From: Osmia lignaria lignaria
Taxonomy: Eukaryota; Arthropoda; Insecta; Hymenoptera; Megachilidae
Assembly: GCF_051020975.1 (NCBI RefSeq)
Contig: NW_027478168.1
Location: forward strand, 4,960,001-5,024,000
Reading direction: 5' to 3'
DNA length: 64,000 nucleotides
This document shows, one piece after another, positions 22,425 through 35,304 of this stretch. Within the stretch, counting starts at the first letter, position 1, and each line of letters starts with the position of its first letter. The notes beneath the pieces were generated by a model. That model saw only the letters and a program-made list of their open reading frames with translations. It did not search any database and was not told the origin of the DNA. Position numbers and translations under genes: made by a program.

Positions 22425-24355
22425 TTGCAGATTTATCTCAAGGGAAGGGGCCTGACGGACATATTTCGAGATATTTCTTCTTCTTGTTGTTCTTCTTCTG
22501 CACAGCTAAACTGGAAGTGGCATTTACAGCTCGCACTAATGCAGAGTTATCTCAAAGAAAGGGGCCACGGTGTTTCTGTATCCCTATTATGTTGGTGCGG
22601 CTTCGGAACTTTTAAATGTCTCGATATATCTCGAAAACTACGCTTCTGATCAAAAAATATCATAGAACCTAAATTGTAGCAAACGTAATTCTCTACAAAA
22701 AAGGTCTCTTAACATTTTGCCGTAGGTCACTTCGTTTCCGAGATATTTGCAGATTTATCTCAAGGGAAGGGGCCTGACGGACATATTTCGAGATATTTCT
22801 TCTTCTTGTTGTTCTTCTTCTGCACAGCTAAGCTGGAAGTGGCATTTGCAGCTCGCAATAGTGCAGAGTTATCTCAAAGAAAGGGGCCGCGGTGTTTCTG
22901 TATCTCTATTATGTTGGTGCGGCTTCGGAACTTTTAAATATCTTGATATATCTCGAGAACTACGCATCTGATCAAAAAATATCATAGAACATAAAAAGTA
23001 GGAAACTTAATTCTCTACAAAAAAGGTCTCTTAACATTTTGCCATAGCTTGCTTCGTTTCCGAGATATTTGCACATTTATCTCAAGGGAAGGGGCCTAAC
23101 GGACATATTTCGAGATATTTCTTCTTCTTGTTGTTCTTCTTCTGCACAGCTAAACTGGAAGTGGGATTTCCAGCTCGCAATAGTGCAGAGTTATCTCAAA
23201 GAGAGGGGCCACGGTGTTTCTGTATCTCTATTATGTTGGTGCGGCTTCGGAACTTTTAAATATCTTGATATATCTCGAGAACTACGCATCTGATCAAAAA
23301 ATATCATAGAAGATAAAAAGTAGGAAACCTAATTCTCTACAAAAAAGGTCTCTTAACATTTTGCCATAGCTCGCTTCGTTTCCGAGATATTTGCAGATTT
23401 ATCTCAAGGGAAGGGGCCTGACGGACATATTTCGAGATATTTCTTCTTCTTGTTGTTCTTCTTCTGCACAGCTAAGCTGGAAGTGGCATTTGCGGCTCGC
23501 ACTAGTGCAGAGTTATCTCAAAGAAAGGGGCCACGGTGTTTCTGTATCTCTATTATGTTGGTGCGGCTTCGGAACTTTTAAATATCTCGATATATCTCGA
23601 AAACTACGCTTCTGATCAAAAAATATCATAGAACATAAAAAGTAGGAAACTTGATTCTCTACAAAAAAGGTCTCTCAACATTTTGCCATTGCTCGCTTCG
23701 TTTCCGAGATATTTGCAGGTTTATCTCAAGGGAAGGGGCCTAACGGACATATTTCGAGATATTTCTTCTTCTTGTTGTTCTTCTTCTGCACAGCTAAGCT
23801 GGAAGTGGCATTTCAGCTCGCAATAGTGCAGAGTTATCTCAAAGAGAGGGGCCACGGTGTTTCTGTATCTCTATTATGTTGGTGCGGCTTCGGAACTTTT
23901 AAATATCTCGATATATCTCGAAAACTACGCTTCTGATCAAAAAATATCATAGAACATAAATTGTAGGAAACATAATTCTCTACAAAAAACGTCTCTTAAC
24001 ATTTTGCCATAGCTCTCTTCGTTTCCGAGATATTTGCAGATTTATCTCAAGGGAAGGGGCCTGACGGACATATTTCGAGATATTTCTTCTTCTTGTTGTT
24101 CTTCTTCTGCACAGCTAAACTGGAAGTGGCATTTACAGCTCGCAATAGTGCAGAGTTATCTCAAAGAAAGGGGCCACGGTGTTTCTGTATCTCTATTATG
24201 TTGGTGCGGCTTCGGAACTTTTAAACATCTTGATATATCTCGAGAACTACGCCTCTGATCGAAAAATATCATAGAACATAAAAAGTAGGAAACTTAATTC
24301 TCTACAAAAAAGGTCTCTTAACATTTTGCCATAGCTCGCTTCGTTTCCGAGATAT
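22425..24355. repeat. Domain 4 6-monomer HOR, copy 1 (1931 bp)
   Basis: Monomers start at 22425, 22747, 23069, 23391, 23713 and 24034. Markers recurring 1931 bp later are GGCCGCGGTG (22747), GCTTGCTTCG with GCACATTT (23069), GCAGGTTTATC in a 321-bp monomer (23713), and TTAAACATCTTG with GCTCTCTTCG (24034). The first monomer differs from its partner at several sites (GATTTATCTC, ACTAATGCAG, AAATGTCTCG, GTAGCAAACG) and is probably a recombinant edge. Confidence 0.85.
23713..24033. repeat. 321-bp monomer, one base lost at CATTTCAG
   Basis: The middle haplotype site reads CATTTCAGCTC, one base shorter than CATTTCCAGCTC, near 23812. The length variant is inherited by the next HOR copy at 25644. 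Confidence 0.9.
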
Positions 24356-26286
24356 TTGCAGATACATCTCAAGGGAAGGGGCCTGACGGACATATTTCGA
24401 GATATTTCTTCTTCTTGTTGTTCTTCTTCTGCACAGCTAAACTGGAAGTGGCATTTACAGCTCGCACTAGTGCAGAGTTATCTCAAAGAAAGGGGCCACG
24501 GTGTTTCTGTATCCCTATTATGTTGGTGCGGCTTCGGAACTTTTAAATATCTCGATATATCTCGAAAACTACGCTTCTGATCAAAAAATATCATAGAACC
24601 TAAATTGTAGGAAACGTAATTCTCTACAAAAAAGGTCTCTTAACATTTTGCCATAGGTCACTTCGTTTCCGAGATATTTGCAGATTTATCTCAAGGGAAG
24701 GGGCCTGACGGACATATTTCGAGATATTTCTTCTTCTTGTTGTTCTTCTTCTGCACAGCTAAGCTGGAAGTGGCATTTGCAGCTCGCAATAGTGCAGAGT
24801 TATCTCAAAGAAAGGGGCCGCGGTGTTTCTGTATCTCTATTATGTTGGTGCGGCTTCGGAACTTTTAAATATCTTGATATATCTCGAGAACTACGCATCT
24901 GATCAAAAAATATCATAGAACATAAAAAGTAGGAAACCTAATTCTCTACAAAAAAGGTCTCTTAACATTTTGCCATAGCTTGCTTCGTTTCCGAGATATT
25001 TGCACATTTATCTCAAGGGAAGGGGCCTAACGGACATATTTCGAGATATTTCTTCTTCTTGTTGTTCTTCTTCTGCACAGCTAAACTGGAAGTGGCATTT
25101 CCAGCTCGCAATAGTGCAGAGTTATCTCAAAGAGAGGGGCCACGGTGTTTCTGTATCTCTATTATGTTGGTGCGGCTTCGGAACTTTTAAATATCTTGAT
25201 ATATCTCGAGAACTACGCATCTGATCAAAAAATATCATAGAAGATAAAAAGTAGGAAACCTAATTCTCTACAAAAAAGGTCTCTTAACATTTTGCCATAG
25301 CTCGCTTCGTTTCCGAGATATTTGCAGATTTATCTCAAGGGAAGGGGCCTGACGGACATATTTCGAGATATTTCTTCTTCTTGTTGTTCTTCTTCTGCAC
25401 AGCTAAGCTGGAAGTGGCATTTGCGGCTCGCACTAGTGCAGAGTTATCTCAAAGAAAGGGGCCACGGTGTTTCTGTATCTCTATTATGTTGGTGCGCCTT
25501 CGGAACTTTTAAATATCTCGATATATCTCGAAAACTACGCTTCTGATCAAAAAATATCATAGAACATAAAAAGTAGGAAACTTGATTCTCTACAAAAAAG
25601 GTCTCTCAACATTTTGCCATTGCTCGCTTCGTTTCCGAGATATTTGCAGGTTTATCTCAAGGGAAGGGGCCTAACGGACATATTTCGAGATATTTCTTCT
25701 TCTTGTTGTTCTTCTTCTGCACAGCTAAGCTGGAAGTGGCATTCCAGCTCGCAATAGTGCAGAGTTATCTCAAAGAGAGGGGCCACGGTGTTTCTGTATC
25801 TCTATTATGTTGGTGCGGCTTCGGAACTTTTAAATATCTCGATATATCTCGAAAACTACGCTTCTGATCAAAAAATATCATAGAACATAAATTGTAGGAA
25901 ACATAATTCTCTACAAAAAACGTCTCTTAACATTTTGCCATAGCTCTCTTCGTTTCCGAGATATTTGCAGATTTATCTCAAGGGAAGGGGCCTGACGGAC
26001 ATATTTCGAGATATTTCTTCTTCTTGTTGTTCTTCTTCTGCACAGCTAAACTGGAAGTGGCATTTACAGCTCGCAATAGTGCAGAGTTATCTCAAAGAAA
26101 GGGGCCACGGTGTTTCTGTATCTCTATTATGTTGGTGCGGCTTCGGAACTTTTAAACATCTTGATATATCTCGAGAACTACGCCTCTGATCGAAAAATAT
26201 CATAGAACATAAAAAGTAGGAAACTTAATTCTCTACAAAAAAGGTCTCTTAACATTTTGCCATAGCTCGCTTCGTTTCCGAGATAT
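24356..26286. repeat. Domain 4 6-monomer HOR, copy 2 (1931 bp)
   Basis: Monomers start at 24356, 24678, 25000, 25322, 25644 and 25965, with the same marker order as copy 1. Differences seen include TGCGCCTTCGG in 25322, and CATTCCAG versus CATTTCAG in the 321-bp monomer. Confidence 0.85.
25644..25964. repeat. 321-bp monomer, one base lost at CATTCCAG
   Basis: Same HOR position and same length as 23713-24033, but the site reads CATTCCAGCTC. Either the shared deletion was followed by a T/C substitution, or two independent one-base deletions hit the same site. Confidence 0.9.
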
Positions 26287-26930
26287 TTGCAGATACATCT
26301 CAAGGGAAGGGGCCTGACGGACATATTTCGAGATATTTCTTCTTCTTGTTGTTCTTCTTCTGCACAGCTAAACTGGAAGTGGCATTTACAGCTCGCACTA
26401 GTGCAGAGTTATCTCAAAGAAAGGGGCCACGGTGTTTCTGTATCCCTATTATGTTGGTGCGGCTTCGGAACTTTTAAATATCTCGATATATCTCGAAAAC
26501 TACGCTTCTGATCAAAAAATATCATAGAACCTAAATTGTAGGAAACGTAATTCTCTACAAAAAAGGTCTCTTAACATTTTGCCATAGGTCACTTCGTTTC
26601 CGAGATATTTGCAGATTTATCTCAAGGGAAGGGGCCTGACGGACATATTTCGAGATATTTCTTCTTCTTGTTGTTCTTCTTCTGCACAGCTAAGCTGGAA
26701 GTGGCATTTGCAGCTCGCAATAGTGCAGAGTTATCTCAAAGAAAGGGGCCGCGGTGTTTCTGTATCTCTATTATGTTGGTGCGGCTTCGGAACTTTTAAA
26801 TATCTTGATATATCTCGAGAACTACGCATCTGATCAAAAGATATCATAGAACATAAATTGTAGGAAATATAATTCTCTACAAAAAACGTCTCTTAACATT
26901 TTGCCATAGCTCGCTTCGTTTCCGAGATAT
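26287..26930. repeat. Domain 4 6-monomer HOR, partial copy 3
   Basis: 26287 (GATACATCTC, CACTAGTGC with CATTTACAG) and 26609 (GGCCGCGGTG) repeat the first two monomers. The tail of 26609 changes to CAAAAGATATC and GTAGGAAATATA, so the HOR ends at about 26835. Confidence 0.8.
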
Positions 26931-28862
26931 TTGCAGATTCAGCTCAAAGGAACTGGCCTGACGGACATATTTCGAGATATTTCTTCTTCTTGTTGTTCTT
27001 CTTCTGCACAGCTAAGCTGGAAGTGGCATTTACAGCTCGCAATAGTGCAGAGTTATCTCAAAGAGAGGGGCCACGGTGTTTCTGTATCTCTATTATGTTG
27101 GTGCGGCTTCGGAACTTTTAAATATCTTGATATATCTCGAGAACTACGCATCTGATCAAAAAATATCATAGAAGATAAAAAGTAGGAAACTTAATTCTCT
27201 ACAAAAAAGGTCTCTTAACATTTTGCCATAGCTCTCTTCGTTTCCGAGATATTTGCAGATATATCTCAAGGGAAGGGGCCTGACGGACATATTTCGAGAT
27301 ATTTCTTCTTCTTGTTATTCTTCTTCTGCACAGCTAAGCTGGAAGTGGCATTTGCAGCTCGCAATAGTGCAGAGTTATCTCAAAGAAAGGGGCCACGGTG
27401 TTTCTGTATCTCTATTATGTTGGTGCGGCTTCGGAACTTTTAAATATCTTGATATATCTCGAGAACTACGCATCTGATCAAAAAATATCATAGAACATAA
27501 AAAGTAGGAAACTTAATTCTCTACAAAAAAGGTCTCTTAACATTTTGCCATAGCTCGCTTCGTTTCCGAGATATTTGCAGATTTATCTCAAGGGAAGGGG
27601 CCTAACGGACATATTTCGAGATATTTCTGCTTCTTGTTGTTCTTCTTCTGCACAGCTAAACTGGAAGTGGCATTTCCAGCTCGCACTAGTGCAGCGTTAT
27701 CTCAAAGAAAGGGGCCACGGTGTTTCTGTATCTCCATTATGTTGGTGCGGCTTCGGAACTTTTAAATATCTCGATATATCTCGAAAACTACGCTTCTGAT
27801 CAAAAAATATCATAGAACATAAATTGTAGGAAACATAATTCTCTACAAAAAACGTCTCTTAACATTTTGCCATAGCTCGCTTCGTTTCCGAGATATTTGC
27901 AGATTCAGCTCAAAGGAACTGGCCTGACGGACATATTTCGAGATATTTCTTCTTCTTGTTGTTCTTCTTCTGCACAGCTAAGCTGGAAGTGGCATTTGCA
28001 GCTCGCTATAGTGCAGAGTTATCTCAAGGAAAGGGGCCACGGTGTTTCTGTATCTCTATTATGTTGGTGCGGCTTCAGAACTTTTAAATATCTTGATATA
28101 TCTCGAGAACTACGCATCTGATCAAAAAATATCATAGAACATAAATTGTAGGAAACATAATTCTCTACATAAAAGGTCTCTTAACATTTTGCCATAGCTC
28201 GCTTCGTTTCCGAGATATTTGCAGATTCAGCTCAAAGGAACTGGCCTGACGGACATATTTCGAGATATTTCTTCTTCTTGTTGTTCTTCCTCTGCACAGC
28301 TAAGCTGGAAGTTGCATTTGCAGCTCGCAATAGTGCAGAGTTATCTCAAAGAAAGGGGCCACGGTGTTTCTGTATCTCTATTATGTTGGTGCGGCTTCGG
28401 AACTTTTAAATATCTCGATATATCTCGAAAACTACGCTTCTGATCAAAAAATATCATAGAACCTAAATTGTAGGAAACATAATTCTCTACAAAAAAGGTC
28501 TCTTAACATTTTGCCATAGCTCGCTTCGTTTCCGAGATATTTGCAGATATATCTCAAGGGAAGGGGCCTGACGGACATATTTCGAGATATTCCTTCTTCT
28601 TGTTGTTCTTCTTCTGCACAGCTAAGCTGGAAGTGGCATTTGCAGCTCGCAATAGTGCAGAGTTATCTCAAAGAAAGGGGCCACGGTGTTTCTGTATCTC
28701 TATTATGATGGTGCGGCTTCGGAACTTTTAAATATCTTGATATATCTCGAGAACTACGCATCTGATCAAAAAACATCATAGAACATAAAAAGTAGGAAAC
28801 TTAATTCTCTACATAAAAGGTCTCTTAACATTTTGCCATAGCTCGCTTCGTTTCCGAGATAT

Positions 28863-29828
28863 TTGCAGATTTATCTCAAGGGAAGGGGCCTAACGGACAT
28901 ATTTCGAGATATTTCTTCTTCTTGTTGTTCTTCTTCTGCACAGCAAAGCTGGAAGTGGCATTTGCGGCTCGCACTAGTGCAGAGCTATCTCAAAGAAAGG
29001 GGCCACGGTGTTTCTGTATCTCTATTATGTTGGTGCGGTTTCGGAACTTTTAAATATCTTGATATGTCTCGAGAACTACGCATCTGATCAAAAAATATCA
29101 TAGAACATAAAAAGTAGGAAACTTAATTCTCTACAAATAAGGTCTCTTAACATTTTGCCATAGCTCGCTTCGTTTCCGAGATATTTGCAGATTTATCTCA
29201 AGGGAAGGGGCCTCACGGACATATTTCGAGATATTTCTTCTTCTTGTTGTTCTTCTTCTGCACAGCTAAGCTGGAAGTGGCATTTGCGGCTCGCACTAGT
29301 GCACAGTTATCTCAAAGAAAGGGGCCACGGTGTTTCTGTATCTCTATTATGTTGGTGCGGCTTCGGAACTTTTAAATATCTCGATATATCTCGAAAACTA
29401 CGCTTCTGATCACAAAATATCATAGAACCTAAATTGTAGGAAACATAATTCTCTACAAAAAAGGTCTCTTAACATTTTGCCATAGCTCGCTTCGTTTCCG
29501 AGATATTTGCAGATTCAGCTCAAAGGAACTGGCCTGACGGACATATTTCGAGATATTTCTTCTTCTTGTTGTTCTTCCTCTGCACAGCTAAGCTGGAAGT
29601 GGCATTTGCAGCTCGCAATAGTGCAGAGTTATCTCAAAGAAAGGGGCCACGGTGTTTCTGTATCTCTATTATGATGTTGCGGCTTCGGAACTTTTAAATA
29701 TCTTGATATATCTCGAGAACTACGCATCTGATCAAAAAATATCATAGAACATAAAAAGTAGGAAACTTAATTCTCTACAAAAAAGGTCTCTTAACATTTT
29801 GCCATAGCTCTCTTCGTTTCCGAGATAT
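28863..29828. repeat. Three-monomer module found four times in domains 5-6
   Basis: 28863 has CAGCAAAGCTGG, GAGCTATCTC, GCGGTTTCGG and an ACAAATAAGG tail. 29185 has CCTCACGG, GTGCACAG and TGATCACAAAATATC. 29507 has the TCAGCTC head and ATTATGATGTTGCGG. The first two members recur at 35627/35949 and 39170/39492. The first and third recur at 34016/34338 with the middle one missing. Confidence 0.75.
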
Positions 29829-32800
29829 TTGCAGATTTATCTCAAGGGAAGGGGCCTGACGGACATATTTCGAGATATTTCTTCTTCTTGTTGTTCTTCT
29901 TCTGCACAGCTAAGCTGGAAGTGGCATTTGCAGCTCGCAATAGTGCAGAGTTATCTCAAAGAAAGGGGCCACGGTGTTTCTGTATCTCTATTATGTTGGT
30001 GCGGCTTCGGAACTTTTAAATATCTTGATATATCTCGAGAACTACGCGTCTGATCAAAAAATATCATAGAACATAAAAAGTAGGAAACATAATTCTCTAC
30101 AAAAACGGTCTCTTAAGATTTTGCCATAGCTCGCTTCGTTTCCGAGATATTTGCAGATATATCTCAAGGGAAGGGGCCTGACGGACATATTTCGAGATAT
30201 TTCTTCTTCTTGTTGTTCTTCTTCTGCACAGCTAAGCTGGAAGTGGCATTTGCGGCTCGCACTGGTGCACAGTTATCTCAAAGAAAGGGGCCACGGTGTT
30301 TCTGTATCTCTATTATGTTGGTGCGGCTTCGGAACTTTTAAATATCTCGATATATCTCGAAAACTACGCTTCTGATCAAAAAATGTCATAGAACATAAAA
30401 AGTAGGAAACTTACTTCTCTACAAAAAAGGTCTCTTAACATTTTGCCATAGCTCGCTTCGTTTCCGAGATATTTGCATATTTATCTCAAGGGAAGGGGTC
30501 TGACGGACATATTTCGAGATATTTCTTCTTCTTGTTGTTCTTCTTCTGCACAGCTAAGCTGGAAGTGGCATTTGCGGCTCGCACTAGTGCAGAGTTATCT
30601 CAAAGAAAGGGGCCACGGTGTTTCTGTATCTCTATTATGTTGGTGCGGCTTCGGAACTTTTAAATATCTCGATATATCTCGAAAACTACGATTCTGATCA
30701 AAAAATATCATAGAACATAAAAAGTAGGAAACTTAATTCTCTACAAAAAAGGTCTCTTAACATTTTGCCATAGCTCGCTTCGTTTCCGAGATATTTGCAG
30801 ATTCAGCTCAAAGGAACTGGCCTGACGGACATATTTCGAGATATTTCTTCTTCTTGTTGTTCTTTCTCTGCACAGCTAAGCTGGAAGTGGCATTTGCAGC
30901 GCGCAATAGTGCAGAGTTATCTCAAAGAAAGGGGCCACGGTGTTTCTGTATCTCTATTATGTTGGTGCTGCTTCGGAACTTTTAAATATCTTGATATATC
31001 TCGAGAACTACGCATCTGATCAAAAAATATCATAGAACATAAAAAGTAGGAAACTTAATTCTCTACAAAAAAGGTCTCTTAACATTTTGCCATAGCTCGC
31101 TTCGTTTCCGAGATATTTGCAGATTTATCTCAAGGGAAGGGGCCTGACGGAAATATTTCGAGATATTTCTTCTTCTTGTTGTTCTTCTTCTGCACAGCTA
31201 AGCTGGAAGTGGCATCTGCGGCTCGCACTAGTGCAGAGTCATCTCAAAGAAAGGGGCCACGGTGTTTCTGTATCTCTATTTTGTTGGTGCGGTTTCGGAA
31301 CTTTTAAATATCTCGATATATCTCGAAAACTACGCTTCTGATCAAAAAATGTCATAGAACATAAATTGTAGGAAACATAATTCTCTACAAAAAAGGTCTC
31401 TTAACATTTTGCCATAGCTCGCTTCGTTTCCGAGATATTTGCAGATATATCTCAAGGGAAGGGGCCTGACGGACATATTTCGAGATATTTCTTCTTCTTG
31501 TTGTTCTTCTTCTGCACAGCTAAGCTGGAAGTGGCATTTACAGCTCGCAATAGTGCAGAGTTATCTCAAAGAAAGGGGCCACGGTGTTTCTGTATCTCTA
31601 TTATGTTGGTGCGGCTTCGGAACTTTTAAATATCTCGATATATCTCGAAAACTACGCTCCTGATCAAAAAATATCATAGAACATAAATTGTAGAAAGCAT
31701 AATTCTCTACAAAAAAGGTCTCTTAACATTTTGCCATAGCTCGCTTCGTTTCCGAGATATTTGCAGATATATCTCAAGGGAAGGGGCCTGACGGACATAT
31801 TTCGAGATATTTCTTCTTCTTGTTGTTCTTCTTCTGCACAGCTAAGCTGGAAGTGGCATTTACAGCTCGCAATAGTGCAGAGTTATCTCAAAGAAAGGGG
31901 CCACGGTGTTTCTGTATCTCTATTATGTTGGTGCGGCTTCGGAACTTTTAAATATCTTGATATATCTCGAGAACTATGCCTCTGATCGAAAAATATCATA
32001 GAACATAAAAAGTAGGAAACTGAATTCTCTACAAAAAAGGTCTCTTAACATTTTGCCATAGCTCGCTTCGTTTCCGAGATATTTGCAGATTTATCTCAAG
32101 GGAAGGGGCCTGACGGACATATTTCGAGATATTTCTTCTTCTTGTTGTTCTTCTTCTGCCCAGCTAAGCTGGAAGTGGCATTTGCAGCGCGCAATAGTGC
32201 AGAGTTATCTCAAAGAAAGGGGCCACGGTGTTTCTGTATCTCTATTATGTTGGTGCGGCTTCGGAACTTTTAAATATCTCGATATATTTCGAAAACTACG
32301 CTTCTGATCAAAAAATATCATAGAACATAAATTGTAGGAAACATAATTCTCTACAAAAAAGGTCTCTTAACATTTTGCCATAGCTCGCTTCGTTTCCGAG
32401 ATATTTGCAGATTTATCTCAAGGGAAGGGGCCTGACGGACATATTTCGAGATATTTCTTCTTCTTGTTGTTCTTCTTCTGCACAGCTAAGCTGGAAGTGG
32501 CATTTGCGGCTCGCACTAGTGCACAGTTATCTCAAAGAAAGGGGCCACGGTGTTTCTGTATCTCTATTATGTTGGTGCGGCTTCGGAACTTTTAAATATC
32601 TTGATATATCTCGAGAACTACGCATCTGATCAAAGAATATCATAGAACATAAATTGTAGGAAACATAATTCTCTACAAAAAAGGTCTCTTAACATTTTGC
32701 CATAGCTCGCTTCGTTTCCGAGATATTTGCAGATATATCTCAAGGGAAGGTGCCTGACGGACATATTTCGAGATATTTCTTCTTCTTGTTGTTCTTCTTC

Positions 32801-33048
32801 TGCCCAGCTAAGCTGGAAGTGGCATTTGCAGCGCGCAATAGTGCAGAGTTATCTCAAAGAAAGGGGCCACGGTGTTTCTGTATCTCTATTATGTTGGTGC
32901 GGCTTCGGAACTTTTAAATATCTTGATATATCTCGAGAACTACGCATCTGATCAAAAAATATCATACTACATAAAAGGTAGGAAACTTAATTCTCTACAA
33001 GAAAGGTCTCTAAACATTTTGCCATAGCTCGCTTCGTTTCTGAGATAT

Positions 33049-33371
33049 TTGCAGATTTATCTCAAGGGAAGGGGCCTGACGGACATATTTCGAGATATTT
33101 CTTCTTCTTGTTGTTCTTCTTCTGCACAGCTAAGCTGGAAGTGGCATTTGCAGCTCGCAATAGGGCAGAGTTATCTCAAAGAGAGGGGCCACGGTGTTTC
33201 TGTATCTCTATTATGTTTGGTGCGGCTTCGGAACTTTTAAGTATCTTGATCTATCTCGAGAACTACGCTTCTGATCAAAAAATATCATAGAACATAAATT
33301 GTAGGAAATATAATTCTCTACAAAAAACGTCTCTTAACATTTTGCCATAGCTCGCTTCGTTTCCGAGATAT
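33049..33371. repeat. 323-bp monomer with TATGTTTGGTGC insertion
   Basis: One extra T near 33216 gives a 323-bp period. The monomer also has private changes: CGTTTCTGAGATAT before it, AATAGGGCAGAG, AAGTATCTTGATCTATC. It follows a copy with the domain-2-like CATACTAC tail. Confidence 0.9.
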
Positions 33372-34981
33372 TTGCAGATTTATCTCAAGGGAAGGGGCCT
33401 AACGGACATATTTCGAGATATTTCTTCTTCTTGTTGTTCTTCTTCTGCACAGCAAAGCTGGAAGTGGCATTTGCGGCTCGCACTAGTGCAGAGTTATCTC
33501 GAAGAAAGGGGCCACGGTGTTTCTGTATCCCTATTATGTTGGTGCGGCTTCGGAACTTTTAAATATCTCGATATATGTCGAAAACTACGCTTCTGATCAA
33601 AAAATATCATAGAACATAAATTGTAGGAAACATAATTCTCTACAAAAAACGTCTCTTAACATTTTGCCATAGCTCGCTTCGTTTCCGAGATATTTGCAGA
33701 TTTATCTCAAGGAAAGGGGCCTGACGGACATATTTCGAGATATTTCTTCTTCTTGTTGTTCTTCTTCTGCACAGCTAAGCTGGAAGTGGCATTTGCGGCT
33801 CGCACTAGTGCAGAGTTATCTCAAAGAAAGGGGCCACGGTGTTTCTGTATCCCTATTATGTTGGTGCGGCTTCGGAACTTTTAAATATCTCGATATATCT
33901 CGAGAACTACGCATCTGATCAAAAAATATCATAGAACATAAAAAGTAGGAAACTTAATTCTCTACATAAAAGGTCACTTAACATTTTGCCATAGCTCGCT
34001 TCGTTTCCGAGATATTTGCAGATTTATCTCAAGGCAAGGGGCCTAACGGACATATTTCGAGATATTTCTTCTTCTTGTTGTTCTTCTTCTGCACAGCAAA
34101 GCTGGAAGTGGCATTTGCGGCTCGCACTAGTGCAGAGCTATCTCAAAGAAAGGGGCCACGGTGTTTCTGTATCTCTATTATGTTGGTGCGGTTTCGGAAC
34201 TTTTAAATATCTTGATATATCTCGAGAACTACGCATCTGATCAAAAAATATCATAGAACATAAAAAGTAGGAAACTTAATTCTCTACAAATAAGGTCTCT
34301 TAACATTTTGCCATAGCTCGCTTCGTTTCCGAGATATTTGCAGATTCAGCTCAAAGGAACTGGCCTGACGGACATATTTCGAGATATTTCTTCTTCTTGT
34401 TGTTCTTCCTCTGCACAGCTAAGCTGGAAGTGACATTTGCAGCTCGCAATAGTGCAGAGTTATCTCAAAGAAAGGGGCCACGGTGTTTCTGTATCTCTAT
34501 TATGATGTTGCGGCTTCGGAACTTTTAAATATCTTGATATATCTCGAGAACTACGCATCTGATCAAAAAATATCATAGAACATAAAAAGTAGGAAACTTA
34601 ATTCTCTACAAAAAAGGTCTCTTAACATTTTGCCATAGCTCTCTTCGTTTCCGAGATATTTGCAGATTTATCTCAAGGGAAGGGGCCTGACGGACATATT
34701 TCGAGATATTTCTTCTTCTTGTTGTTCTGCTTCTGCACAGCTAAGCTGGAAGTGGCATTTGCGGCTCGCACTAGTGCACAGTTATCTCAAAGAAAGGGGC
34801 CACGGTGTTTCTGTATCTCTATTATGTTGGTGCGTCTTCGGAGCTTTTAAATATCTCGATATATCTCGAAAACTACGCTTCTGATCAAAAAATATCATAG
34901 AACATAAATTGTAGGAAACATAATTCTCTACAAAAAACGTCTCTTAACATTTTGCCATAGCTCGCTTCGTTTCCGAGATAT

Positions 34982-35304
34982 TTGCAGATACAGCTCAAAG
35001 GAACTGGCCTGACGGACATATTTCGAGATATTTCTTCTTCTTGTTGTTCTTTCTCTGCGCAGCTAAGCTGGAAGTGGCATTTGCAGCTCGCAATGGTGCA
35101 GAGTTATCTCAAAGAAAGGGGCCACGGTGTTTCGGTATCTCTATTATGTTGGTGCGGCTTCGGAACTTTTAAATACCTTGATATATCTCGAGAACTGCGC
35201 ATCTGATCAAAAAATATCATAGAACATAAAAAGTAGGAAACTTAATTCCCTACAAAAAAAGGTCTCTTAACATTTTGCCATAGCTCGCTTCGTTTCCGAG
35301 ATAT
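34982..35304. repeat. 323-bp monomer, one extra A before GGTCTC
   Basis: TTCCCTACAAAAAAAGG near 35250 has seven A. The head is the TCAGCTC type (here GATACAGCTC) and the body has TTCTTTCTCTGCGC, CAATGGTGC, TTTCGGTATC, AAATACC and CTGCGC. The body from phase 25 onwards is copied into 38525-38847. Confidence 0.9.

Larger units (their letters stand above)
26931..35005. repeat. Domain 5: mosaic monomers with dispersed modules, no clean HOR
   Basis: Twenty-five monomers and the head of a 26th, without a constant period. The TCAGCTCAAAGGAACTGG head returns here (26931, 27897, 28219, 29507, 30795, 34338, 34982) after being absent from 9544 to 26930. A module of CACAGCAAAGCTGG, then CCTCACGG with AGTGCACAG, then a TCAGCTC monomer lies at 28863-29828. 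It recurs at 35627-36592 and 39170-40135, and without its middle member at 34016-34659. Monomers 32083 and 32727 share CTGCCCAGC. The 32727 tail (CATACTAC) resembles domain 2. Confidence 0.75.
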
